A DNA stretch of 64,000 nt, taken from Cyanophora paradoxa. Taxonomy: Eukaryota; Glaucocystophyceae; Cyanophorales; Cyanophoraceae. Where the stretch lies: positions 62,001 through 126,000 of the forward strand of contig QPMI01000138.1 of the NCBI GenBank assembly GCA_004431415.1, written 5' to 3'. Under the pieces are notes generated by a model. The model had not been told where the DNA came from. It saw only the letters and a list, made by a program, of their open reading frames with translations, and did no database searches. This document shows positions 43,166 through 54,211 of this stretch, piece after piece (within the stretch, counting starts at the first letter, position 1; every line of letters begins with the position of its first letter). Position numbers and translations under genes: made by a program.

Positions 43166-45915
43166 ATGGCCTCGAGCTCGTCAACTTGCTGTCTCTGCCT
43201 TGCAATTGATCATGATCATGAGCACTTGGCGTTCAAATTCCCGTGCAGCCACGCGTTCTGCCGCAAGTGCGTTCTTGCGGTCGACACGTCGAGCAGTTGT
43301 CCCTTTTGCCGGCTGCCCGAGGCGCGCGATGTGGAGGGGGATGCCGTCATGCGCGATATGCGAGAATGTGTCGCACGTACGTGCCATATCGAGCCATTAT
43401 CGCGTCTACGTCTTATGAAATCGGCGCTTGCAGTTCTGGCCGCGGTCGGGGGCGGCCCGCGCGACCCGCGGCCGGCGCCGCGGCCGGAGCTGCAATGGGC
43501 CACGGAGATACCCTCCAAGGATGTCGTCCGCGGCAGTGGTGCGCAGACAGATGATCATGAGCGCGCATGCGCCGCGTGCACGTGACGCGGCCGGGGGAGC
43601 AGAGATCGGGCGTGGGGCACTGGCGACGGTGTTCTCGGGAGAATGGCCAAGATACACGCGCGGCCTTCGACGGCGGGTCGCGTTGAAGGTGATCGATGCA
43701 CCGGCCTTCGGGGCGGCAGGGGCGCTTGAGCGCGAGGCCGCCGCGCGACGGCTTCAGCGCGAGGCCGCGATCCTATGGTGCGGTGATTATATGCATTTGC
43801 ATAGCATGATTTCCTAACTATAGCTACTTCTCAGCAAATTGCAGCATCGGAACGTGGTGCAGTTCCACGGGATAGTGCGGGAGGCGGGCGGCGGGGCAAC
43901 GCTGGTGATGGAGAGGGCGGAGACGAGCTTGCAAGCGCTGCTTGCAGAGAGGCGGCTGAGCCTCGACGAGTGTCTTGACCTTGGTTCGCGATCGCCCCGT
44001 CACCCCTAGGCCTCTATCCCTCGGGACGGCCTTCGATGGTTCGGTTGTGCGGCAGGGGTACAGTTACTGGAAGCGCTCGAGTACCTCCACTCGAGTCACA
44101 TCCTTCATGGCGACGTGAAGCCGAGCAACATCCTCGTGCGTAGTGTCTCGGGCATCAGGGACTAGCTCACCGTTGAGCTTGAGGGCGGAACAGGTTTTTC
44201 CTGGAGGGTGTCCCAGGGGCGCGCGGTGCCTATTCAAGCTGGCGGACTTCGGCATCGCTCTCGCAGGAGCAGCGTCGACGGCATCGGCGGCGTCTGTGGC
44301 TTGGACAGTTGCTTACGCAGCGCCGGAGGTGCTACAGGGTGAGGTCCGGTGCGCGACTTTTGTTATATTAGCCTGTTAGGGGGCGACGAGCGGATATCGA
44401 TGCCGATAGGCCGGGGCTCGTTTACATGCGCAGGCCGGATTTTGCTGCAGACGTGTATGCAGCAGCGGTGGTGCTGAACGAGGCGCTGGCGGGGCGGGCG
44501 CCCTTCCCGGGTTTGCTGCCTTTACAGGTCTGTTGCTGATATAGGGCCGATACTAGTGCTGCTGGTTCTGTCCTTCTCAAGCTTATGATCATGTTTTCTT
44601 TTCGCAGGTGATGGAGCGAGTTTCAGGTGGCCAGCGGCCAGCGCTCGCGACAGAAGGTGCACCTCCTGCGCCTTGCAAATTGTGGTGGTTGGACATGTAC
44701 GCTCACGTGTGGCATGCAGGGGTTCCGGCAGCCCTGCAGGATCTGGTGACGCGGATGTGGGCGCATAATGCGAGGGACCGCCTTTCAGCGAAGGACGCTC
44801 GCCTTGCGCTAGCGGCAGTCGCCTCTTCGGCGATCTCACCTGAACAGGTGTGTCATTGATCATATGATATAGATAGTACATATTCGTGGCATCTTCTGCT
44901 GACACGCACGTTGTTTTCTCTCCCGTATGCTTCATTATCAGGTTTACCCGATACGGCTACTTAAATTCACGGGACAACTTTGCATCCGATTTCGGAACAG
45001 CAGCACTGTTCTTGAATTCTCCGCTGAAAAAATCGGAATCACTAGGCAGCAGGAACCACAGGTCGGTCGTGGACGCCTCGTCCCCAACAACTGGGAAGCG
45101 ATAAGCAACCTCTTCTTCTCGTTCGGATCACACGAGCTTTTCAACCTCAACTTCATTGGCGTGCCAGCATCTAACACCGACACTTTCCATTGGCGAACGC
45201 TGTGGCTTCTTTCAGAAGAGCAAGGCGTCGCCCGCTTTCGGGTGCGCGCATCGAACTCCAGCAGATGGATCGATGTCACCCGCCCCGACGCGATTGTCAG
45301 GCTGCAGTGCGTAGACTTGTTCGCGTGTTGTTTCGTTAACGTTTACTCTGTCACCTGACTATAATATTAGGGAAGGAGGCACGCTACTCGCAGAGGCCAC
45401 GTTTCGAAAGGAAGAGCCCGCTCTCCCCGGAACAATGCACATCAAATTGGTCGACTTGTTTGGTGCGTCGCCGCAGTTGAATATTTGCATCTTTCAATGA
45501 AATCAAAGCAGGGCACAATGTGGAAGTCAATGCGCATCCCGATATGCTTGTCTTTGAACTCATGGGCATCGTTCTGCAGACATGGCAAATACCGCTGGGT
45601 AAACTTCCAACGTTTTCAGTATTCGCGATCGTTCAATTTGCCCACGACCCCTTCTCACACAATATGCACCGGCTTCCAGCAAAGATGCGATTGATATTTG
45701 CGGGGCGACAGCTCAGTGCATCAGCTTCTCTTCGTAAATTCAACATCCAAGAGGGAAGCCGGGTGCATGTGGTTTTGAGACTACGAGCAAGTTGGTGCGC
45801 AGCAGTGACCTGGATCTCGGTATCTCTTGTACATGTGACTGAGTTCTTTTCATTGGACATCCGCTTTGCAGAGGACTACGGAGTACATCAACGCTCATCA
45901 TCGTTTCATGGTTAA
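43166..45915 (+). CDS. RING finger - protein kinase - ubiquitin-like protein
   Basis: The ATG at 43166 opens a C3HC4 RING: CCLC, a loop, then FPCSHAFCRKC and CPFC. The frame continues to EIPSKDVVRGS and, after a phase-1 GTGCGC intron, EIGRGALATVFSGEW (glycine loop), RRVALKVID (ATP Lys), HRNVVQFHGIV, ATLVMERAETSLQALL, HSSHILHGDVKPSNILV (HGD in place of HRD), LADFGIALAG (DFG), AYAAPEV and a C-lobe ending near SSAISPEQ. After a region of unknown fold (44940-45290), exons give MHIKLVDLF, GHNVEVNAHPDMLVFEL, QIPLAKMRLIFAGRQL and SLRKFNIQEGSRVHVVLRL, a ubiquitin-length UBL domain ending LRLRAS. A TGATCA array (43207-43221) encodes DHDH in the RING loop. The stop at 45915 depends on no further intron. 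Probable cytosolic signalling enzyme combining E3 and kinase activity. Confidence 0.78.
43207..43221. repeat. TGATCA array inside the RING-finger coding exon
   Basis: Alternating TGA/TCA read in another frame as Asp-His repeats between the first two zinc-ligand pairs of the RING. Confidence 0.9.
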
Positions 45916-46260
45916 TCAACGCTCATAATCGTGGGCATGGTTAATCTCAAATTTTGACGTTTAGTTTCTCTTGTAGCATCCCCTGTAATTTAATCACCCC
46001 CGTCTCTCCGCTCTCAACAAATCCCCTCCTCTCCCTTCCGCGCGGCGCCGGCCCTCGGGCAAAGCGAGCGTTGTCCCATGGCCACAATATCACCTGGGCC
46101 GGGGCTAGTACCGGTACATAAATGCCCTGGCGATTGCGGGGTTGGGGATCGAGACCGGAGCCTCCCGAAGCTCTGGCTGTTTACGTAGTACCCGTCGGTG
46201 CCGGCGCCTCGCGATCGGGGGCACGAGGCCAGCTATATATATTAATAATTTTTAATTAGG
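45916..46260. other. Intergenic
   Basis: A duplicated CATCAACGCTCAT/AATCAACGCTCAT pair lies just before and after the stop of the upstream gene (45.88-45.94 kb). The remainder holds GGCGCCGGC and TACCGGTAC palindromes. I see no gene. Confidence 0.55.
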
Positions 46261-46746
46261 CGGGGGTGAGCAGCCTAAGAACAAGGGCCGCAAAGGCCGC
46301 CTCGGGGACATGGACCGCCGGCTTGAGGCGGTTCAGGCAGCGGTGCTAGCGCTCCACCGCATGCATGCGCAGCGCTAGCCTCCCCGCTCCGCCGCCCTCG
46401 GCCGCCCCGGCCCGGCGCCCGTCGCCGCCGCGGCGCCCACCGCAGCCGTCGCCCGGGCCACCGCGGCGGAGGGGAGCCCGGCCCCCGCAGCCGGCATAAA
46501 GCGGGCCCACGAGGAGGCCCCCGGCGCCTCGCGGGCCCAGCCCGCCCTCCCGGCCGACGTTCCCTGCCGCCCCCTCGCGCCCATCTCGCTCGTGGCCCCG
46601 CTCGGCGGTTTCTCCCCCGCTCCTGACCGCCGCCTCCCAGGGCGCGGCGACGCCAGGGATCGCCAGGGGTGGCAGACCCTCGGCGCCCAGCCCCAGTACG
46701 CCCCCTCCCATCCCGCCCGCCCCTCTCCGCCCCGGCCGTGGACGCT

Positions 46747-46791
<45 letters not shown>

Positions 46792-47160
46792 CCGCCGCGA
46801 CCGCCCTCGAGCTCCTGGGGGTGCTGAAGGACTACGGCATCCAGTGCGCGGGCCTCACGGGCCCGGGCCTCGCCGCCCTCCCCGACCTATCAGCCCCGAG
46901 GCCGCCGCCGCCCTCCGCGCCGCCGTCACCGCCCAGCGCGCTGCAGAGATCGGCGCGAACCCCGCCGAGTGCTCGGACGCCGCCCGCAAAATCCTTGCTG
47001 CAGACCTCACCCCAAGCCCCGCCGCGCAGCCTGCCCCGACGGCCCCGCTCTCGCCCCCCGGGCGCGGCCGCCGCGGCCGCCCTGGCGGCCGCTCCAACTC
47101 CGACCCCCCTCGGCGGGCGCTGCCGCCGACCTGCTCGGCCTCCTCCAGACCTAGGCCCTC
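46261..47160 (+). CDS. Possible Pro/Ala-rich protein, partial model
   Basis: A plus-strand stretch reads KNKGRKGRLGDMDRRLEAVQ then AAVLALHR (likely coiled coil). Further on, IKRAHEEAPGASRAQPALPA, a long CCG-repeat polyproline run (46741-46795), LELLGVLKDYGIQCAGLTG and AAVTAQRAAEIGANPAEC with SDAARKIL look like exons of one gene. Their order and strand agree, but I cannot fix the splice sites, start or stop. I do not recognise a family. Compositional bias could by itself produce such frames, so this is a weak call. Confidence 0.3.
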
Positions 47161-47462
47161 GCCGCCTCCTTCTCCTCCTCCTCCTCCTCCTCCCCCCTCG
47201 TCCCCCCCCCCCCCCCCCCTCCTCCTCCTTCTCCACGTGCACATCCCGACCCCCGCACGAGGTTTAGTACCCGTCGGCATGTGTTTCAAATTTAAACCAG
47301 CCCGGCGCCCCGACCCCGGGACCCGCTCTCGAACCACTTGCAATTGTAAAATTACAGCCAGCCTTGTGCACGGCACCCGCGTGGACGCGCCCCCGCACCC
47401 GCGCGCTCTCCAACGAGTAACGAGCCTCAATTGCATCAATTGCAAGCGGCCGATCGCTACGA

Positions 47463-49007
47463 TCAGTCGAGGCGGAGGGCGGCGCGGGCGCGGATCGCCG
47501 CGTCGGGGGCCTCCGCCAGCACGCCGTCCAGCCCCGCCCCCACGTGCTCCTAAAGGCGGAGAGGTCAGAGTTTAATTATAGAGGAGAGCTGAATGCGAAG
47601 GGGGCGCACGCGCAGCTCCGCCTCCGGGTCTCCGGCGTAGGCCGCGTGGGCGGAGGCCGGCTCAGGCCGGTAGCTGTAGCCGTGCACGCGCAGGCCGGCG
47701 GCGCGGGCGGCGCGAAGGATCCAGCCGCCCTCGGGGCCGCCCCGCAGTCCCAGCGCCCGCAGCAGGCGCCAGAGGGGCGGCGCCCAGGCTGCCAGCGCCG
47801 GCGGCGGCCGCGTCAGCCAGTCCTGTACGGAAGAGCTCAGCGACGCGAACCGGATGGGCGGGGGGGCGGGACAGGTTTGGATGCCTTGCGGAGGCCGAGG
47901 GCGTGGGCGCAGGGGCGGAGGGCGGCGAGGGCGGCCGGGTCGGCGAGGCGCGCGGGGGCTGCCGGGTCCTCCTCTTTAAGGAAGAGCACCCCCGCGGGGC
48001 GCAGCGGCCAGCCCGCCCTGCGCGTGCGCGGCGGGGCTCAGAGACAAAGGGAAAGGAGGGGGGAGAAGGAAGACGGGGGTACGTGGCGTTGTAGAAGCGG
48101 CAGAGCTGGGCGGGGTCGGTGCTCTGAAGGAGGACGGGTACGGATTCGCTGGGGAGGCCCAGCCGCCGAAGCTCCTGCGGGGGTACAGCTCAGAAGAGGA
48201 AACAGAATAAGCGAGGTGGGGGGTACGCGCACGGAGAGGAGTGCGGCCTCGGCGGCGGGGAGGGCGGCGGGGTCCGGGACGGGCTTGAGCTCGGGGAAGA
48301 GGCCGACGGGCCGGCCGCGGCGCGCGGCGGCGGCGGCGGCGGCGGCGGCGACATCGTCGAGGGCGGCGAGGGGCAGGAGGCCGTCGAAGCGATCGGAGCG
48401 GCCCGCGACGGGCTGCCGCGCCCGCGGCGCCCGGAACTCTTCGAGCTTCAGGTCGCTCTGCGCATGCGGCCCAGCGTCGGCGGCGGCTCAGTATCAGCCC
48501 CTGAGGCGGCGGAGATCCAGGGACCGAGGAGAGCGGATGCCGCAGTGCATATGAGAGGAGCGCACCACGAACACGCCGGTCACGTTGCGGCGCCAGGGCG
48601 GGTGGTAGCGCGCGACCCGGAGCTCAGGAAAGCTGCGCCCGCCCCGCGCGCGCGCGGCGCCGGCCCCGCGTCGGCTTCGGCGGGCTGCTGCGGGCGCCAG
48701 CGCGGGGGGCGGGTTGCGGCGCACAGCGCGTCGGCGTTCGTCGACTCTGAGACGGTCGGCCGGTTCGTGGAAACGAATGCGCCGTCTGCGGCCGGCGCGC
48801 GTCAGCGGCGCGGAGCGGCGGCGCGGGGCCCATCCGGTCCGCGCCGGCGGTGAGGGCTCGAGGAAGTCGGCCCCGAGCAGCGCCGCCAGCCTGCGCGCCG
48901 TGAGCGCCTCCGCAGATCGCCGCGGCGCTCGCGCGCCGCGCGGCGGGCGCGCACTCGAACGCAGCGACTGTGTGCTCAGGAAGGTAGGCCGCGGCGCCGC
49001 TGCGCAC
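47463..49007 (-). CDS. Glycerophosphodiester phosphodiesterase-like protein, 5' end unresolved
   Basis: Exons match the GDPD TIM barrel in order: AAYLPEHTVAAFE, LAALLGADFLEP, GAFVSTNRPTVSESTNADAL, NVTGVFV, SDLKLEEFRAPRARQPVAG, FDGLLPLAALDDVAA, GRPVGLFPELKPVPDPAAL (the conserved E-x-K), ESVPVLLQSTDPAQLCRFYN, RPAGVLFLKEEDPAAPARLA, a Trp/Arg-rich part, GLRVHGYSYRPEPAS and EHVGAGLDGVLAEAPDA before TGA at 47465-47463. GDPDs hydrolyse glycerophosphodiesters to glycerol-3-phosphate and an alcohol. In this reading the usual HRG motif before YLPEHT is replaced (RSGAAAY), and the later catalytic His position reads TNR, so the protein may be inactive, or the N-terminal exons may be mis-joined. No in-frame ATG was settled on. 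Confidence 0.7.
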
Positions 49008-49328
49008 GCCGCACGGCCGCTCGGCATTCGGATTAGAGGCATTCGGATCATGCGCTGATGGCGCGCGCGCACCGGTGGGCGGAAACAGCGACGCGGCGCA
49101 GGCCGAGCGCGCGATGCCGGGAGGCCAGGGTCAATCGGGGGCGGACCGGGAGCCGCCAGCAGCGCGCCCGCGCACGCAGCAACGACGGCGACCGCTGCAG
49201 CGAGCCTGCTGCAGGCGCGCGGCCCGGGCCCGCATCCATATCGGCAAGCCGCTCATGATCATATCGCGTACCCGCCCCTCAAGTTTTCCTTGAAAAACGG
49301 ATCGATTGAAAAAAACAACTTCCAATTT

Positions 49329-49360
49329 TTTTTTTTGGTGAATTACCGGCCACAGTCTCC
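49329..49360 (-). mobile_element. Ultra-short LINE 3'-end insertion (about 23 bp plus poly(A))
   Basis: A T run is followed by GGTGAATTACCGGCCACAG, the exact inverted 3' terminus of the LINE. TCCAATTT occurs on both sides, a plausible 8-bp target-site duplication. It therefore looks like an extremely 5'-truncated, independent insertion lying just outside copy 2. Confidence 0.6.
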
Positions 49361-49382
49361 AATTTCCAAGTTCCTAATTGCC

Positions 49383-52077
49383 CTCCATTCCTTTTTTCCC
49401 TCGTCTGTGCTCCGCGCTCCCGGCAGCATGGCGCCAGGTCCTTGAGGCCCCTGCCCCGCCACCTCAGCATCTCTGGTGGTCTGGACCGGACGCCTCGGTT
49501 GCTCTCCTTCGGGGCCCGAGCGGTACTTTTGTCGCCTTCCCCGTTCGCGATAACCAGATAATTCCACGGGTGCTGGATTACGTGCCGCGTGTTCCTTGCC
49601 GCCCTGCGGCTTCCCACCCTGTGGGCCTATCCTCTAATTCAATTCTGTCTCGTTTGCTTCCGCTGCACGTTTGCTTTAGCGCTGTCTTTCTCTCTCTACG
49701 TCGCGGAACCCTGCCCGGTCTTTTTATTCTAGGAGCAGGCCCCTCTGCCTTTCTTTCTCTTGATAATCTTGCGTTCACATTTGCTCGTATGCTCCCTCTC
49801 CGCCTCTCATCTGTTCGTCGCTTCTACTGCCTTGAGGTCCAGCGGCTTCGCGATGTGTCCAGCCACGCTCAGATGCCCGATGCTAAGTGGGGGTTTCCCG
49901 GCGCCTTGTCTCCGTCCCGTCTTCCTCATCTTGTCGTCCTTCAGTGTTTCCCGATGCTTTGGATCGATGCTCTTTACCGTTTGCATTTCAAATTGTATCG
50001 TTTGGGCGAGCAACAGTCGCCTCGCCGTCGTTTCTGTCGGGTTTGTAATGACGGATCTGCTCGCTCTCACGCGCACGTTTTCTCTGAGTGCCCGCTTTCT
50101 CGTTCGTTCTGGGATTTCATTCGTGAGCGCCTGAATTTCTGGGCTTCTACTCTTCCACCGGAGGAGCGTGAAGAGGTCGAAGTGCCTGACCTCTCTCTCT
50201 TCCACATCCTCTCGGTTCCGGATTTATCTGGGCCCATTTTGCGCAGTAAAGTTAACCCCGCCTTCTGCCTTCGCTCACTTGGAGCGATCCTTGCTGGCGT
50301 ATTTTCCATCCAACAGGTTGCTCGCGCTCGGTGCGATCTTGAGGAGGTTGACATTGATGCACCTTCTTACAACCGCGCCGCGCTTGTTGCCGCCTGGGAC
50401 AGAAATATGTCGTACCTAGAGTTCACTCTTCCGCAGGCTTCGGCCTTGTTGGAGGAGCGGCGCGCTCGCTTGGCTGTTGCTGACGCTGATGATCAGGATG
50501 CCTCGGATGCTGAGTCTGGTGCCGGTTCTCATCGTTCTAGTTCAAGCTCTGATTCTGACTCGCCCGACCCTCCTTCTTCGGGCGGTGCTGACAACCTCGT
50601 CTCTTCGCGTGACATCGATTCTGTCCTCCGGAATCCTGCGGAGTTCGCCGTTCGTGGGAATGTCCCGTTGGGGATCCCTGGTGGTCGCCCGCCTCCTGCG
50701 CCGTCCCCTCCTGCTCTGGCCCCTGTAGTGACCCATGGGCCCGTTCCTATTCCTGCTCTCGCTGCCCCTCTCGACGCTCCTTTTCCCCCATTCCCTGCGG
50801 TCCCGATCCCTGTGCTCCTTGGCCCGCTGGCCCCGCCTCTACCTCCTCCCTCCTTACAACTTGCTGTCACGGGGCCTCTTCACTTGCCTGTTCCCCGGCA
50901 GGTCCCTGGTCATCTTGCAGCTCCGTACCCCTTCTTACCTCTTCCCCTTGCTCCTCCACTTCCGCCCCCGCGTGGCCCTCTTTCTGACGTCCTCCTGGTT
51001 CAGCCCCCTCTTCAGCCCATCCTTCTTGCCCCCGCTTCTGCAACTGTGACGCCGGGCGGCACTATCTTTTTGCATGCCCCTCCCGCCACTACGCCCCCGG
51101 TCTCTTTGCGTCTGCATCCACTTTCCCGGGTCCGCTTGCAGGCCCCCTCGCCTCCAGAGCTCGCCATCACTTCGGCCTCCCTCGCCTCCGCTCTCGATTC
51201 TCCATACCCTTCGAATAGCCGCCTTCTCTCTCCTCCTCCGCCCTCCCTCCCCCCCTCGAGCTCCGGGTCCTCGGCCTCTGCCCTGCTTCCGAGTGTTGGC
51301 GAGACTGTCCTCTTTTCGGTCTCCCCGTCATTCCGACTCCCTGCTCCCCCTTCGGCGCCTCGGGTCCCATCTGCGGGTCCTATCCCGCTTCCTGGCGCTC
51401 GTGAGATTCGCCGCCGGCGCCCTCGTCGGGCCCTTGCGCCCTCGAGCTCGTCTCTCTCTGCGCCGCCCATGACCCCCGTGTCATCTGATCCGGCGCCACC
51501 TGACCTTTCTCCTGCTTCGCTGCCCTCTCTTCGGCGCCGGCAGCGATCCCCGTCACCTGCTCGCGGCCCTTCCCCTGCGTCCGGATCCGACCCTTCCTCG
51601 GCTCCCTCCTCGCCTCTTCCGCCTCGTAGGCCTCCGCCGCGTTCCCGTCGGCGGATCTCTCGATCGACCCTGGACTCTCCGCCTGCCACTGTCTGTGGGG
51701 TACCTCCGCCGCCGTGTTCGGCGCCGGCTGTCAGTACTTTGCTCGGTAGCTCCCCATCGTGGCTCCTCGGGGGCCTCTTCGTCGTCGTCGTTCGCTGGGT
51801 TCCGGCTCCGGGTCAGATTTCTCGCCGGGCTTACCTTCTCCTGGCTCTGCTCCTGGGCCCTCAGCTCCGGGACCGGCTTCCCCGATCTCCTCCCGGACTC
51901 GTGGTCGTACCCGTCGCCGGCTTGCCGAGCCTACGTCTCCTTCTACTTCCCTCCGGCGGTTTGCCGGGCCGGACCCTCCGGCCTTTGTTCTTGATACCGG
52001 ACCGCCGCCTTTGCCTTCGTCTTCTGCTTCGCTGGTCGTATCCCGCCGGCGCCGGCGTACTTCGTCTTATAGTTTAG
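49383..52077 (+). pseudogene. LINE ORF2 C-terminal part: zinc-knuckle region plus long Pro-rich tail
   Basis: The open frame of about 899 codons starts inside the element. It has a Cys/His knuckle typical of the region after the reverse transcriptase of plant/algal-type LINEs (FCRVCNDG, HVFSECPLSRSFWDF). After about residue 370 comes an acidic Ser/Asp stretch (DADDQDASDAESGAGS) and then more than 450 residues rich in Pro, Ser, Leu and Arg. A one-base difference from copy 1 near 51750 shifts the frame, so the end differs: copy 1 continues APRGPLRRRR, and copy 2 reaches that frame only as a separate ORF (51759-52211). Function of the Pro-rich tail is unknown. Confidence 0.7.
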
Positions 52078-52679
52078 TTCGGTCTAGTTCGGATTCTGAT
52101 CGTAGTGTTGATGCTAGAGTTAGTTTCAATACTAGCTATAGTCCTCGTGCTCGACCTGTTGTTCGCCGTCGTTTGCAGTTCGACTGCCCGTCTCGACCCG
52201 GTCGGCTTTAGTGATTCCTTTGACTGTCCTTTTGCCTGCTCTTGATCCGCCTGCTCCGCCTCCTGTGTCCTCCTCGACCTTGTGCCGTAGCTCTGCCCTT
52301 TCGCGTCGTCCTGCTTCGCCTCCGCCTCCGCGTCGTCTTGTTGTTCCTCTTACTTGTCTGCTTCCTGTTATTTATCTTTCTCAAATTTGTCCTCCGCTTC
52401 TTAGTGATGTAATTCCTTCCGATATTGATGGTATCTCTAGCTCTGGCTCTTCTTTGTGTCAGTCATCCTCTGTCCCTAGATCTGCTCGATTTCTCGTCTC
52501 TTCTCGATCTGTCTCGAGCTCTGTGTCTTTTCTTTTTTATTGTCGTTTTTGGCTCTTTGTCTTATCTTTCTTCGTGCTCTTGTCTTAGTTATTTTGCTTT
52601 TTTGTCTTTAGGCCCCCTGGGCAGCCCCCGCAGTGCTGGTGTCTAGAGACTGTGGCCGGTAATTCACCAAAAAAAAAAA
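49383..52679 (+). mobile_element. 5'-truncated LINE copy 2 with target-site duplication
   Basis: The element ends in GGCCGGTAATTCACC plus poly(A) at 52669-52680. AAGTTCCTAATTGC is present at 49369-49382 and again at 52680-52693, a clear 14-bp target-site duplication. Its 3' 1.9 kb is the same family as copy 1 at 13184-15087. Reverse transcriptase is missing by 5' truncation. Confidence 0.88.
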
Positions 52680-52693
52680 AAGTTCCTAATTGC

Positions 52694-54211
52694 TAACGTA
52701 TAACCAATAGCACACCAGACTTCTGCAAGGATCCCGGGTTCGGTTCCTGCTGTTTCCGCTACGTTGTACTTCGAATCCCTGTGATTCCCGATACCGTGAC
52801 TTGTATCCTCGTTGTGTACTACGAGTGGGCACGCCCACCGTAGATCTTTAAAAAATATATTCTGCAAGGATCCAAATTAATTATATTTATAAACCAATAG
52901 CCAATCAGACTCCTGCAAGTTCCTAGGCCTAAGCTTAAGTTCCCGCCTAACCAATGGCAAACCAGACTGCTGCGCGCACGAACGTCCCAAAAGTTGCCAA
53001 AACCGGAATTGCCGTGGCGATATTATTATTTTGCCGCGATAAATTGCCGCCGTGCCGGATCCAGCTGCAGCTGCAGCTACTACTAGGCTAGCTAGATGCT
53101 GCTCTACCCGGTGTCGCGGACTCGCGGGCGAGTGCCACCGTGGCACGTGCACGGTACCGGTGCGCTTCGAAATTAAATTCGTCGCCGAGTCGACGTCTGC
53201 CGCGGTCTGCGCAGTGCGCACAGTGCGCATGCGCAGTGCCTCACTGAGTCACTGTGCCTGCAGGCTGCAGCTGGCCGCGGGCGGCGCCGCGTCCGAGTCC
53301 GACCGTCGGACGGTCGGCGAGTCGACGGCGACTCGGCGCCGGCGCCGGGCGCCGCCGGCCCGCCCGGCCCCGCCGCCGGCGCGTCGACGTCGATCCGACC
53401 GTCGGACGGTCGTTGGCGAGTCAATAACGACTCATTGGCGAGTCATTCCGCCAGCGTTTAATTTCGACTATATTCGCCAGACCGGTACCCTCGCGCTGGC
53501 GAATATTTGACGCTGGCGAATTAAGCCTTTGTGTGGAGAGAGGGGTGCCAGCGGCTGACCTCTCTGCGGCGAAGTCGCGGGGTGGCGTAATCAAGACGCT
53601 GGCGGATTAATTTTCGCCAGGATTTCCGGATTTTGGCGAATTAAAGTGCCGGCGAATATTCGTACGTTTACAGTACGTAGTTGCGAGTCTTCTCTCAAAC
53701 TTGCGACTCAGTGACTCAACTTGGCAACTTGCGAGAGCTTGCGGCTCGTTGCAATTGGAGTCGTTGCAAATTTGCAATTGCCAAGTTGCACGTCCCCCCG
53801 GGCCCGCGCGCGCCGGCGCGGCCGGCCGGCGGCCGCGGGTCCGCAGCGACTCCGCGTCGGAGTCCGCGCCGACTCCGATCCGCCGGCGCGGCCCGGCGGC
53901 GACGTCGACTCCGGAGTCCGATCCGAAATCCGGATCCGCGCCGGCCCGGCAGCGCGCCCCGGGCGGCCGGGCCCGGCCGGCCGCGCATGCGGCCGGGCCC
54001 CACGGCCCCCACTGGGCCAGCGCTAGCTACCCCCTTGTACGGTTGTACCGTCTCACAGTGTCACTGATCATGAGATTAGCTCGCTCAGTCCCGAAGTCCC
54101 TCGGCCTCAGGTAGACACAGCTACCGACCGCGGAGCACTTCAGGCGCCTGCAGGCTGCAGCTGGCCACGCTGGGTGTGTGGCTGTAGCTAGGTGTAGCTA
54201 TAGCGCCGGCG
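52694..54211. other. Intergenic with dispersed GGCGAATT/AATTGCCG repeats
   Basis: I see no gene. It carries relatives of the 22.73-kb repeat at 52.99-53.06 kb, and at 53.44-53.67 kb many GGCGAATT/AATTCGCC motifs in both orientations. GC-rich palindrome blocks lie at 53.28-53.41 and 53.80-54.02 kb. Confidence 0.55.
53436..53666. repeat. GGCGAATT foldback-like repeat
   Basis: CGCTGGCGAAT motifs face TTCGCCAG motifs several times across 230 bp, so the region could fold back on itself. It resembles a small non-autonomous element; ends are not defined. Confidence 0.45.
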
